Position numbers and translations under genes: made by a program
Source: Chloroflexota bacterium
GTDB taxonomy: Bacteria > Chloroflexota > Anaerolineae > B4-G1 > SLSP01
DNA: 64,000 nt
NCBI GenBank assembly: GCA_029555965.1
Contig: JAKQHY010000136.1
Location: 1 to 64,000 of the forward strand
Direction of reading: 5' to 3'
Shown: positions 15,845-23,574 of the stretch, piece after piece
Numbering within the stretch: position 1 is the first letter of the stretch
Layout of the letters: the number at the start of each line of letters is the position of its first letter
Notes under the pieces: model-generated
What the model was told of the DNA's origin: nothing
What the model saw: only the letters and a program-made list of their open reading frames with translations
The model's database searches: none

Positions 15845-16284
15845 AGGTAGGGTGCTTGTCCTTTCTTGGTGCTTGCCAGTCGCGGCAAGCGTAAGTTTTC
15901 CGGCACCAGGTCGGGCCGGTAGTAACACATTGAAACGATCAGCGCCGCCGGGTCATAGCCCAACGCCGCCAGCCGGTCGGCGGCGGTCGCCAAGTCGCAA
16001 AAGTCGTCGTCAGGGTGATCGGGCTGCCACTCATAGACACCATCGCGGGGTCGCGCACGCTCGACGTGCCAGCACACGGCCATTCCCTGGGGATTGGTAC
16101 AGTGCGGGCCAGGGCGGACCACGATGATATGTACCCATGTCTCGGGGTCATAGTCGGCATTGAAACTGGTCGGCGGTTCGCGGGTGGCGCGCCAGGTGGC
16201 TACGTCTTCGGCGGTGGGTGGCGGCACATAGAGCGGGCACAAAGCGCGCAGTTCAGCCGGGGTTAAGTCCAGGTATTTCTTCAT
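15841..16284 (-). CDS. Hypothetical protein, paralogue of the 17568..18671 N-terminus
   Basis: The 147-residue product starts MKKYLDLTPAELRALCPLY after GAGGA. Its centre (CWHVERARP, then DHPDDDFCDLATAADRLAAL, GYDPAALIV) matches residues about 35-80 of the product of 17568..18671 (WQVQRE, DHPDNGYLTVVAAARRL, GYNPTNVI). A shared domain in two genes of one operon is likely. Function is unknown. Confidence 0.7.
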   Translation of the reverse strand: MKKYLDLTPAELRALCPLYVPPPTAEDVATWRATREPPTSFNADYDPETWVHIIVVRPGPHCTNPQGMAVCWHVERARPRDGVYEWQPDHPDDDFCDLATAADRLAALGYDPAALIVSMCYYRPDLVPENLRLPRLASTKKGQAPYL

Positions 16285-16287
16285 TGG

Positions 16288-17571
16288 TCATTCCTCATCT
16301 GTCAGCAGCAGCGTGATCACCGGCGCGGCGTCATCGCCGGGGCCGCAGCGCATCGCCACGTCCAGATACACCCGGTTCTGATGGTGCATTATCAACCTGA
16401 AATGCACCGCATCCGCGTCGGGATTGCGGCGGGCCGCGAGATAGGCCATTGAGACCAAATCCCACAGACGCCCCCGTTCCGATTGGTAGCTATGCGCCGG
16501 AGGGATGTCCTCGATGACGGCCCACAACGCGCGGGTGACGGCGACGGGAATCTTGAAGCCGGCCTCGTGGGCCGTGGCGGTAACATCCACCAGGTCGCCG
16601 GCAGTGAGCAGATCGGCGCGGGTATCCTCGCAGTCAATGACGTAGACGTGATCCCAGCCGGTGGGTCTGTCCTCGTCCTCCGGCACGTCTGAGTCGGGCG
16701 ACGCCGGGGCGTACCGCTCCGGCAGGGGCAGATCGCGGAGCTCGAAGTACCAGTGCAGCTTGGTGTGGGGCAGGTCGGCGATAAACGCCGCAGCGCGGTC
16801 GTCGAGCCGGACGTTAGCTTCCTCCCAGGGGAGTTGCTCGTCCGCGCGGCGCACCACCGTTACCACAGCGTTGCCGTCGGTGGGGTAGTTGTGGCGCGTG
16901 GCCGTCTGCCGAAACAGTTCCAGTCCCCAATCGGCGGCGGTGATCACGGTTTGGCCATTGGCGTACACCGTGAGGTTCACCGGCCAGGTATGCCGGGCGG
17001 CGCGGGCGATAGGCGGGGCGTAAGGCTCCGGTGCAACCGGGGCCGGGCATACCACCAAGATGTGGCCCGGATCGGCCTGCGCCAGGGCGGCCAGCTTACT
17101 CGGCGGTTCCGGCGCGGCTTCAGGAGGTGCGGAGCGATTCTGGGAGCGGTTTGTGGAGCGATTCTTGGAGTTACCCCTTGACCGGGGCGCGGTTAGCGTT
17201 TTCGGGTCAAGTTGGGGCGCGGCCTCTGCCGGCGCGGGGTTAGTTTCCGTCACCGTGGTGCGCCACACCTGCAACTCGCGGTCGGGGTGCTGCCGGGCCA
17301 GGTACTTCAGGAACTCGCCGCCGATGTCGCCGAGGGCCGTGTAGCCCACCGGCGCGATCAGCACGGCGTTATCCCGCACGGGCAAACCGACGCTGCGGGC
17401 TGCTTGGAGCAAGAGCTGGGTAGCGAACGGCGCCTTATCACTCGTGAGCAGCGCGTAGTTCTGCTCGCGGTTAACGCGCAAGGTTAGGGGCCAGGGCGTT
17501 TTCCGGGTCGGGGTGGGCGCGGGCAGTGGGGCGCTGGCGGGTGCAGCGAACAGACTCAGTTGCGTGTTCAT
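16288..17571 (-). CDS. DUF6573-like protein with N-terminal clamp-binding-like motif
   Basis: ATG 17571 overlaps the upstream stop by ATGA; the longer frame to 17700 is not used. The 427-residue product starts MNTQLSLFAAP, a QLSLF sliding-clamp motif in a disordered, Pro-rich tail. A second low-complexity linker (Asn/Arg/Ser) lies near residue 135-150. The last 135 residues (GDLVDVTATAHEAGFKIPVAV, RGRLWDLVSMAYLA, CGPGDDAAPVITLLL) match the pattern of the plasmid/mobile-element family DUF6573 as I remember it. Function is unknown. Confidence 0.7.
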   Translation of the reverse strand: MNTQLSLFAAPASAPLPAPTPTRKTPWPLTLRVNREQNYALLTSDKAPFATQLLLQAARSVGLPVRDNAVLIAPVGYTALGDIGGEFLKYLARQHPDRELQVWRTTVTETNPAPAEAAPQLDPKTLTAPRSRGNSKNRSTNRSQNRSAPPEAAPEPPSKLAALAQADPGHILVVCPAPVAPEPYAPPIARAARHTWPVNLTVYANGQTVITAADWGLELFRQTATRHNYPTDGNAVVTVVRRADEQLPWEEANVRLDDRAAAFIADLPHTKLHWYFELRDLPLPERYAPASPDSDVPEDEDRPTGWDHVYVIDCEDTRADLLTAGDLVDVTATAHEAGFKIPVAVTRALWAVIEDIPPAHSYQSERGRLWDLVSMAYLAARRNPDADAVHFRLIMHHQNRVYLDVAMRCGPGDDAAPVITLLLTDEE

Positions 17572-18671
17572 GCTGCGCCTCCGGCGAATAGGGGTAATTC
17601 GGCCACAGCGGTAGCCAGAGCCGCACCATAGCCCACATACCACTGCGTCAGCAGTTTCAGCTCGCGCGGCGGCAAAACGGCGTGAGGCACGGCGTGCCAC
17701 TGGCGGAGCAGGGCAATGATGACCGCTGTGGCGCGCAGCACCTTACCGTAGTAGGAGATGCCCTCGCAAAAAGCTTCGCACTCGCGGCTATCACTCTGCC
17801 CGATCTGGAACAGCCGCCACATCTGCGCGGCGGCCTGCTGCTCGGCATAGTTAGGGACGGGGAACACTTGGGGCGGCGCGGCGACATCCGGGAACCACTG
17901 ATAAAGCCATGCCAGCAGTTCGGCGCGGAGCTGGCGTTGCCGGTCCGCTGTTTGGGCCTGCCACCAGTGTTGGTTTTCCCATTCGTGGACACTGTCCAGC
18001 AGCACCAGTATATCCTGCCAGTTCACCGCCGTCATTTGCGGGGCGGTAACGGCGCGATATGTTTCCAGGCCGTGCGCTACGCCGTCAGTGGTGAGGTTAA
18101 TCCGCAAGCGGACTCCGCACACCCGACAGGTAGTCCAGGTGGTGGCGGGGAACACGCCGGTGCAGGACTCTACGCGCAACGTCTCCGGCGCGGCCCATTG
18201 CCAGCGAGGTGGGCGGTAATACTCTGGCAGTGTATCCGCGCCCAGATGATATTGCCGGACTTTTTCCGCACACACCGGACAGTAATCATCCGACTCCCCT
18301 TGGCCGCGCTCCGTGTCATTCAGCCAACTGACCGGCTGGCGTTCCGAGGCAGTCGCCGCCAGGGCCGCGATCCGTTCGCGGAAATCCAGCAGATCGCCAG
18401 TATAGGCGACATCTACCGGACATACCGCCAATGCTGCGGCGATGACGTTAGTCGGGTTGTAGCCCAGACACAGCAAGCGCCGCGCAGCGGCGACGACAGT
18501 GAGGTAGCCATTATCGGGATGGTCAATATCCAAGCATTCGCGCTGCACCTGCCACCGCACTACGGCGTGGTCCGGCGCAGCCGGGTCAACGATCAGGTGG
18601 GCTTGGGTAGCTCCACCGTAGCCCACCATGAACCAGGTGGGGGCGGTAGTCGGGCGTAGCGGCGTGAACAT
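17568..18671 (-). CDS. Hypothetical protein with zinc-ribbon pairs, 367 aa
   Basis: The N-terminal 90 residues share a module with 15841..16284. The middle holds CPVCAEK and CRVCGVR pairs, likely a zinc ribbon. The C-terminal 60 residues share a pattern with 1011..1811 and end VAELPLFAGGAA. So the protein looks like a mosaic of modules used elsewhere in this array. It is coupled to the downstream gene by ATGA and 1 bp from 18673..18870. Function is unknown. Confidence 0.7.
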   Translation of the reverse strand: MFTPLRPTTAPTWFMVGYGGATQAHLIVDPAAPDHAVVRWQVQRECLDIDHPDNGYLTVVAAARRLLCLGYNPTNVIAAALAVCPVDVAYTGDLLDFRERIAALAATASERQPVSWLNDTERGQGESDDYCPVCAEKVRQYHLGADTLPEYYRPPRWQWAAPETLRVESCTGVFPATTWTTCRVCGVRLRINLTTDGVAHGLETYRAVTAPQMTAVNWQDILVLLDSVHEWENQHWWQAQTADRQRQLRAELLAWLYQWFPDVAAPPQVFPVPNYAEQQAAAQMWRLFQIGQSDSRECEAFCEGISYYGKVLRATAVIIALLRQWHAVPHAVLPPRELKLLTQWYVGYGAALATAVAELPLFAGGAA

Positions 18672-18672
18672 C

Positions 18673-18870
18673 TCACACCAGCCCGCGCAACCAGCGCCGG
18701 CATTCCTGCCGGGCGTAAGCGCGACTGCGGCGGGCGTGAACCCGTTTCACGGTCTGCCGTTGCCGGTCGGACATCCAGGCGCGCAGGGCGCTGTGGGGGA
18801 TGAGCTTGCCGGTGGGATAAGCCCGCTTGATGACCTTGCGGGTAGGTTGGGTAGATGCTGCGAGATTCAT
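18673..18870 (-). CDS. Small basic protein, 65 aa
   Basis: ATG 18870 follows AAGGAG. The product is very rich in Arg and Lys (QRQTVKRVHARRSRAYARQE) and probably binds nucleic acid. No family is recognised. Confidence 0.65.
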   Translation of the reverse strand: MNLAASTQPTRKVIKRAYPTGKLIPHSALRAWMSDRQRQTVKRVHARRSRAYARQECRRWLRGLV

Positions 18871-18901
18871 TGATAGTCTCCTTAGTCGAATGGTGAAGTA
18901 A

Positions 18902-19003
18902 GTACAGCCGGAGACCGGACTTCCTGGCCGGAAGTCGGTCTCCGGCCGGGAATGTCATTCAAAATGACAATGTCATTTGACATTGTCATTTTTTGTCATT
19001 GAC
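18902..19003. terminator. Two adjacent inverted repeats
   Basis: GGAGACCGGACTTCC with GGAAGTCGGTCTCC forms a 14-bp stem (about 18907..18942). Next to it, AATGACAATGTCATT and related units (about 18955..19003) give several overlapping palindromes. They separate 18996..19418 from the operon head 18673..18870. Confidence 0.45.
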
Positions 19004-19418
19004 TTTTCAGTGCTGCGCGTAACCAGGCGCTGCGCTGGCCGATGCCCATACCGGCGAGTGGCTCCACTATCTGGCGGTTTGCCAGCAGCGGACGCACCAG
19101 GTCGCAGTACGCGGCGCTGGCCAGGAGCGTCACGGTTTCGTAGCCCAGGCTGTCCAAGCACGGCGCGATCTGCGCCAGCAGTGCCTGGCGTTCCGCCGCA
19201 TTCAGGCGCGGCAGGTACACATCGTAAGGCTCAATGACGTGCTCCGGGTGTACCAGGCCGTACTTGGCCGACAGGATGTACCAGGCGTCAGCGTGGGTTT
19301 CAGCGTAGGCGCGGGCGGCGCGGAACAGCGGCCCGGTGTAGAGGTCTTTGGCCGGCGCCGCGTGCGGCAGTTTCCGCGCGCCGCAGCCAACCAGGATGAG
19401 GCGGGGGAGGCGGTTCAT
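18996..19418 (-). CDS. DUF6884-like protein
   Basis: The 140-residue product has ILVGCGARKLPHAAPAKDLY (about 8-27), YTGPLFRAARAYAE, then WYILSAKYGLVHPEHVIEPY. These are the hallmarks of the small DUF6884 family found in phages and mobile elements, which also resembles a module in archaeosine-type enzymes (inference). The conserved Cys and Lys near the N-terminus suggest a catalytic site. The start at 19418 overlaps the upstream stop by ATGA. With a TGT-like protein in the same array, a link to modified-base chemistry is possible but unproven. Confidence 0.65.
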   Translation of the reverse strand: MNRLPRLILVGCGARKLPHAAPAKDLYTGPLFRAARAYAETHADAWYILSAKYGLVHPEHVIEPYDVYLPRLNAAERQALLAQIAPCLDSLGYETVTLLASAAYCDLVRPLLANRQIVEPLAGMGIGQRSAWLRAALKSQ

Positions 19419-19999
19419 CGGTATTCTCCCCGGATGATGCGGTAATAGTACGCCAGCGCGCAGCCGTGGCTATCGGCAGCGGTGAGCAACCAGGTTGCGC
19501 CGGCGCGGTTTAGACATTCCGTTTCCGGTGTCACCGGGCGGCGCTCACCCCAAAAGCACGTAGCGTTGATCCGCACCCGGCACTCTTGCCGGGCGGCATC
19601 AAAGTACAGGCAGGGTGTGCCTTGTCCATCCACTGCGCCGCAGCGGATAGTCCAGGGCGCGGCGGCAACGAGAGTTTGATGCCGGGTCAGCCATTCCTGG
19701 CCTAGCCGGGTGAAGGCTTGGGACATGCGCCGGCGTTCTGCCGGGTTGCTGCGCAGATAGCTGCTTTCGCCCCAGGCGTTGCGGGGCGTTTGGGGGTGCT
19801 GGGTGATGTACCACCGCGGTACCCAGACGAAGTGTCCAGGACTAAACCCGGGCTCCCGCCGTTCCACCGGCCAGGCCGGTTCGATCTCCCAGCAGTGATA
19901 GTCGGTATAGTCATCTTCAGCACAGCGCCTTTGGCGCTCGCGGACGATGCGCCAGTCGCCGGCCTGCCAGAGGATGGCGGTGCGTGCCGGGCGGCTCAT
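19415..19999 (-). CDS. Hypothetical protein, 194 aa
   Basis: Rich in Trp, Arg and Cys, with a CAEDDYTDYHCWEI stretch near the N-terminus and DSHGCALAYYYRI at the end. No family is recognised. It overlaps 19996..20367 and 18996..19418 by 4 bp each. Confidence 0.7.
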   Translation of the reverse strand: MSRPARTAILWQAGDWRIVRERQRRCAEDDYTDYHCWEIEPAWPVERREPGFSPGHFVWVPRWYITQHPQTPRNAWGESSYLRSNPAERRRMSQAFTRLGQEWLTRHQTLVAAAPWTIRCGAVDGQGTPCLYFDAARQECRVRINATCFWGERRPVTPETECLNRAGATWLLTAADSHGCALAYYYRIIRGEYR

Positions 20000-20367
20000 T
20001 GCAGGTACTCCGAGCGGTGGGCGGTCAGCAGCGCATCGAGTTGCGCCAGCAACGCTGGCTGTGACGCCGCGAGGATGTCACGGAGCACGGCCAGCGGTTC
20101 GCGATCCTCAATGGCGGCGGCCAGTTCGACGGTATAGCGGAACTGGCGTGGTAATTCCACCTGTGGGCCAATAACGAAAGTTTCCAGGAGTTGGCCGTCA
20201 TTGTCCGGCACCGGCGCGACGAAGCGCCGACCGCTGGTCGCGGTTACCGGATGATGCTGGGCTTGCCAACCCCGGCCGACCAGGTAAGTTTCCAGGGCGG
20301 GCAGGGTGAGGTAGTAGTACAACCAATGGGTGAGGGCTTTGTCGTGTAACAGTTGGCGGGTGTGCAT
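19996..20367 (-). CDS. Hypothetical protein, 123 aa
   Basis: A helical protein (MHTRQLLHDKALTHWLYYYL) coupled to its neighbours: its start shares a base with the upstream stop at 20367 and its stop overlaps the next start. No family is recognised. Confidence 0.7.
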   Translation of the reverse strand: MHTRQLLHDKALTHWLYYYLTLPALETYLVGRGWQAQHHPVTATSGRRFVAPVPDNDGQLLETFVIGPQVELPRQFRYTVELAAAIEDREPLAVLRDILAASQPALLAQLDALLTAHRSEYLQ

Positions 20368-20693
20368 TACCGACCTCCGCTAAATTCAGGCAGGAGTTGG
20401 CGCAAATCAGCCGCGAGCGTTTCGGCCACGGCCCGCACTTCCGCCGGCGTTGGTGGCGGCGGCGTGTATTCAGCTTCCAGTTCCAGGTAGTAGGCGACAA
20501 AGGCCGGAATGGTCTCCAATACTCCGTTTTCATCCGCACACCCGGCTTCCTCCAGGTGATCGCCCATCCCATCATCCACGAAGATGACAAAGGGACAGTC
20601 GTCGTCGCGCGTAGTTCTTACGGTGAGGGAATACCGACTTTTTCGTAGTCGTTGATTGGCTGCTCGCACAGCACTTTTAATAGCGGGTGACAT
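20367..20693 (-). CDS. Hypothetical protein, 108 aa
   Basis: ATG 20693 follows AAGGAG and is the first gene after leader copy C. It starts with a basic stretch (KSAVRAANQRLRKSRYSLTV) and then a more acidic, beta-strand-like segment. No family is recognised. Confidence 0.7.
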   Translation of the reverse strand: MSPAIKSAVRAANQRLRKSRYSLTVRTTRDDDCPFVIFVDDGMGDHLEEAGCADENGVLETIPAFVAYYLELEAEYTPPPPTPAEVRAVAETLAADLRQLLPEFSGGR

Positions 20694-20721
20694 AGTAATT
20701 TACTCCTTGTCTAAGCAGGAT

Positions 20722-20833
20722 AGCGCCGCAATGTCATTCCCACGCGGGCGGCGGCGGGCGGGGCCGCGTGGGGTGGAGAGCCGTAGCTCCGGCCTGGGGC
20801 CTACCGGGTAAGCCCTAGGCCGCAACCGCGGCT
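20722..20833 (-). promoter_or_regulatory. Structured leader RNA, copy C
   Basis: On minus: GCCGC-GGUU-GCGGC, stem with UUAC...GUAG ends, GGAGC/GAGC-UACG-GCUC, then CCCACGC / GCGUGGG, then AAUGACAUUGCGGCG. The last hairpin has a UGCG loop where copies A and B have UACG. It lies about 30 bases before the start of 20367..20693. Confidence 0.65.
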
Positions 20834-20850
20834 ATCACGAAAAAGGGTAA

Positions 20851-20932
20851 AGGGAACAGCAATGAGCTGTTCCCTTCAAAACGTGCGCCGTAGCGCGAAC
20901 TGGGTCCGTAGACCGAACGTGGGCCGTAGCCC
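20851..20932 (-). terminator. Terminator with three tandem UNCG hairpins (C')
   Basis: AGGGAACAGC / GCTGTTCCCT (20851..20875) is followed on minus by TTTACCCTTTTT, a rho-independent pattern. Before it in transcription come three small hairpins at 20885, 20903 and 20921, exactly 18 bases apart: GCGC, GGTC and GGGC stems, all with the CGTA loop (UACG on minus). Confidence 0.65.
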
Positions 20933-21118
20933 GGGCTCAAGACGGAGCCGGAGGATAATGCCAGTGTTCCAGGACAGGTCGCGGCATTAGCGATACCTGT
21001 CACGGCGATTTAGATGCCTGCCGGGTCAGGCGCTCTCCCGGTTAATTTGAGTAATTTTTGTCCAGTTGGATCGAATCCGGGAAGCTGGACTATATGCAGT
21101 TGTTAAAGTGCAGTTTTG

Positions 21119-21271
21119 TTAGGCATACACCTGGCGCGCCCAACGGCGGCGCGTGGCCTGGTGTTTCGCCAGGGCGCGGTCGGTGCGGTGGCGGCGGACA
21201 TGCCGGGCATAGCGCAGGGCTACGCCGACGGTAAGAAGGATGGTCGCCAGGACGAAAAATCCGGCGGTCAT
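21119..21271 (-). CDS. Small membrane protein, 50 aa
   Basis: MTAGFFVLATILLTVGVALR gives one membrane segment, followed by a strongly basic tail (RHVRRHRTDRALAKHQATR). It starts 2 bp after the stop of 21274..21435. Function is unknown. Confidence 0.6.
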   Translation of the reverse strand: MTAGFFVLATILLTVGVALRYARHVRRHRTDRALAKHQATRRRWARQVYA

Positions 21272-21273
21272 CG

Positions 21274-21435
21274 CTAGAACCGCCGACTGGACACCTGGGC
21301 CTGTCCGGTGCTGTTGAGCACCAGCAAGCCGATGACAACGACCACGACCAACAGCAAGGCGTAGCCGCCGAATTCAACGACGGCCCCCATCAATTCCGCA
21401 TCCGAAGCTGTTTCCAAAAACTTAATCAGGTCCAT
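21274..21435 (-). CDS. Small membrane protein, 53 aa
   Basis: ATG 21435 follows AAGGAG. A hydrophobic segment (YALLLVVVVVIGLLVLN) sits in the middle with short hydrophilic ends. It is one of a cluster of small membrane proteins (21.1-23.8 kb). Function is unknown. Confidence 0.6.
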   Translation of the reverse strand: MDLIKFLETASDAELMGAVVEFGGYALLLVVVVVIGLLVLNSTGQAQVSSRRF

Positions 21436-21497
21436 TTCCTTTCTCCTTGTCTAAGTAATGTGAAAGGCTGGAACCGCGTCATAGTTTCCCCGGTGGG

Positions 21498-21526
21498 GAG
21501 CTACGACGCAGCTCCCCGCCAAGAAA
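21498..21526 (-). terminator. Hairpin GGGGAGCT / AGCTCCCC
   Basis: A perfect 8-bp stem with a 7-base loop lies between 21568..21774 and 21274..21435. Read on minus, the stem comes after a TTTTTT run and not before it, so it is probably a structural element more than a terminator. Confidence 0.35.
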
Positions 21527-21567
21527 AAACCGCTCTTACAATTCGTAAGGCCCCGTAAGGCCCTTTC

Positions 21568-21774
21568 TTACAACTTTGCCGGGTAATACGCACACAGATC
21601 GCAGATGCGAAACCCGGTGGGTATCACGAAGCATAACAGCAGGCCGACTACCAGGGTCAGCCAGAACGAGCCGCTACCAGCCGCCACCAACCACATTGAA
21701 GCCAACATGGTCAGCGCGGCAAAAACCAGGTACAGAACGAGGAACGTCCAGTGCATCTTGAGGCGCTTTTTCAT
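21568..21774 (-). CDS. Small membrane protein, 68 aa
   Basis: Two hydrophobic segments (about 8-28 and 36-55), a basic N-terminus (MKKRLKMHW) and a CDLC near the end. The start overlaps the upstream stop by ATGA. Function is unknown. Confidence 0.65.
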   Translation of the reverse strand: MKKRLKMHWTFLVLYLVFAALTMLASMWLVAAGSGSFWLTLVVGLLLCFVIPTGFRICDLCAYYPAKL

Positions 21775-22055
21775 CGCAGCACCCCGCGCAATTGCCGGCG
21801 TACCTGGTCAGCATTGGCGACGGCGCGCTCCACGGCTGCCCCCTGGCGCAACGCTGCGCCCATCAGGGCAAAAGCGCCGAGGTCGTCCAGGGTGATTTCG
21901 ATGGTAGTAGCATCGGTAATGTGGCCCGCGGCAATCGCCTGGGCGGTATGCAGGGTCGTCACGGCGCGCTTGTCGCGCATCCCGTGGCCGATCTGCGCCA
22001 TGAACGCGAGTTGCCCGGCCGCAGCCTGGGCCTGGGATAAGAGTGAAGCGGGCAT
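21771..22055 (-). CDS. Hypothetical Ala-rich protein, 94 aa
   Basis: A soluble helical protein (LLSQAQAAAGQLAFMAQIG, then ITLDDLGAFALMGAALRQGA). ATG 22055 follows AAGGAGA. It is coupled to the small membrane protein downstream. No family is recognised. Confidence 0.65.
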   Translation of the reverse strand: MPASLLSQAQAAAGQLAFMAQIGHGMRDKRAVTTLHTAQAIAAGHITDATTIEITLDDLGAFALMGAALRQGAAVERAVANADQVRRQLRGVLR

Positions 22056-22082
22056 TGATTCTCTCCTTGTGGTTTATGTAGA

Positions 22083-22133
22083 TGCGGAGAGACGGCGCGA
22101 CGGTGGTTCCCCGCAGGGAGTCGCGCCATCTCC
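22083..22133 (-). other. Inverted repeat with UGCG tetraloop
   Basis: GGAGAGACGGCGCGAC pairs with GTCGCGCCATCTCC, and inside lies TCCC-TGCG-GGGA on the minus strand, another C(UNCG)G hairpin. It sits between 22158..22406 and 21771..22055. Confidence 0.45.
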
Positions 22134-22157
22134 CTACGGAAAAACAGTGAGGTTACT

Positions 22158-22406
22158 TTACTTAGGCCACGCCAGCAGGACGCCGGCGGTCAGCGCCGCG
22201 ACGAGCAGACAGAGCACATTGATCAGCGCCGTGAGAGACGGGGCGACGTAGACGAAAAACGCCAGCATTTCCAGCGCGGCAACGAGCAACAGCACGAAAA
22301 TGACCAGGTAAGCCAGGTTGCGCCGTTGCGCGGCCTGGTCGCGGCGGATGGCCTGCACGCAGGTCGTCAAATCTTGCCGGTGACGTGGTTGATGCAGTAA
22401 GTACAT
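22158..22406 (-). CDS. Small two-segment membrane protein, 82 aa
   Basis: ATG 22406 follows AGGAGGA. A polar N-terminus of about 30 residues precedes two membrane segments (LAYLVIFVLLLVAALEML and LINVLCLLVAALTAGVLL). Function is unknown. Confidence 0.7.
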   Translation of the reverse strand: MYLLHQPRHRQDLTTCVQAIRRDQAAQRRNLAYLVIFVLLLVAALEMLAFFVYVAPSLTALINVLCLLVAALTAGVLLAWPK

Positions 22407-22426
22407 TGTTTTCCTCCTGAATTGAA

Positions 22427-22984
22427 TTAGATCACGTAATCATCCCCGGCGGCCGGAGCAGTCACCGGGGCATCTACGACAACCTGAACCAGGTCGGCAT
22501 CAGCGTCGCCGTCGGCACTGTCCGGCATCAAGCCATCCAGCAGATCGGGCATGGCGTGGCGGCGCAGAAAGCGCGGGCCAGCGCCATTGTCCGGGTTTGG
22601 CGGGGTGGGCGTAGTCGTAGCGATGGCCAGCGTGGTGGCCGGGTCTGGTGTGGTGAGTGTAGCCGGGGTAGCGGCGGCCGGCTGCGCGGGCGTAGCCGAG
22701 TCGGTGGCGGCGGCCGGCTGCGCGGCGTGATCAGCGGCCTTGCGCCGCCGTTCCGCGCTGCGCTGCCGTTCCTTGCGTTTCCGCTCGCGCTCCTTGCGCC
22801 AGCGGGCAAAGGTCTGCGCGGCCAGCGCCATCCACAAGAAGATCACGGCGCCGCTCACGGCGAGCAGCAGCAGCGGATCGGCGCGGCGCATGGCGCGCAC
22901 ACAGCCGGCGACGCCGAAACGATCCACCAGCAAATACAGGGCTACGAATAACCCCAAGACTAATTCGATAAAGCGCGTAAACAT
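22427..22984 (-). CDS. Membrane protein with charged and Pro/Thr-rich tail, 185 aa
   Basis: Two membrane segments (about 5-20 and 39-58) are followed by a very basic helix (RWRKERERKRKERQRSAERR) and a low-complexity Ala/Thr/Pro stretch, ending acidic. The topology suggests a cytoplasmic or surface-exposed tail. ATG 22984 follows AGGAGG; it is the first gene after leader copy D. Function is unknown. Confidence 0.7.
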   Translation of the reverse strand: MFTRFIELVLGLFVALYLLVDRFGVAGCVRAMRRADPLLLLAVSGAVIFLWMALAAQTFARWRKERERKRKERQRSAERRRKAADHAAQPAAATDSATPAQPAAATPATLTTPDPATTLAIATTTPTPPNPDNGAGPRFLRRHAMPDLLDGLMPDSADGDADADLVQVVVDAPVTAPAAGDDYVI

Positions 22985-23027
22985 AGCTATCCTCCTGGTC
23001 TAAGTAATGTGGATTTGAATAAAGTAA

Positions 23028-23172
23028 TCCGCCGAAGATTCCCACGCGGGCGCGGCGGGCGCGGGGGCGTGGGGTGAGGGAGCCGTAGCTCCGGCAGGGG
23101 TTTTACCGGATAGCACTTTCGCCGGTTTCTGCGCTAGTGACCTGGTAAAGCCGCTGCCGCAACTGCGGCCGG
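23028..23172 (-). promoter_or_regulatory. Structured leader RNA, copy D
   Basis: On minus: GCCGC-AGUU-GCGGC, a long variable arm with UUUACC / GGUAAA, GGAGC-UACG-GCUCC, CCCACGC / GCGUGGG, then AAUCUUCGGCGGA. The last hairpin has a UUCG loop. The middle arm is about 40 bases longer than in the other copies. It precedes 22427..22984. Confidence 0.6.
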
Positions 23173-23180
23173 GGCATAAA

Positions 23181-23237
23181 AAAAGAGACCGTGGCGTTTG
23201 GGGCCCTGGTCTCTTTTCTGAACTGGGACCGTAGTCC
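23181..23237 (-). terminator. Rho-independent terminator with UNCG hairpin (D')
   Basis: AAAAGAGACC / GGTCTCTTTT (23181..23217) continues on minus into a run of seven T. The hairpin GGAC-CGTA-GTCC (23226..23237) comes first in transcription, preceded on plus by GAACTG as in C'. It follows the stop of 23260..23475. Confidence 0.7.
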
Positions 23238-23259
23238 ACCAGGCTGGAACCCACGTTGC

Positions 23260-23475
23260 TTAACACGCCAACATCCAGATGTACGGCGAGGCATCGCCGC
23301 CGCGCCCCACCAGGCTGTGGAGCAGGTTTTGCCCCCGGCTGCCCAGGCTGGCCGGCTCCGGTTGTTCCGGCGTCAGCCCCCAGGCTTCCAGATCACGCAG
23401 CCATTGCGCGTAGCGGCGCTGAATTGCCGCCGTAAGGTGTTTGATTTCTTGGCGGTTAGAGTGTTTGGCGTTCAT
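23260..23475 (-). CDS. Hypothetical protein, 71 aa
   Basis: MNAKHSNRQEIKHLTAAIQR reads as a helical, charged N-terminus, then EPASLGSRGQNLLHSLV. No family is recognised. It ends just before the terminator D'. No strong ribosome site is visible. Confidence 0.55.
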   Translation of the reverse strand: MNAKHSNRQEIKHLTAAIQRRYAQWLRDLEAWGLTPEQPEPASLGSRGQNLLHSLVGRGGDASPYIWMLAC

Positions 23476-23574
23476 GTCAGCTTCCTGGCTGAGGTCGCCG
23501 TGGATAGCCGGGTCAGCCGCGTAGTGGCTCCGTTGCCGGAGCCGCCACGCAGCGCTCTGGCAAGGGGAAAAAGT

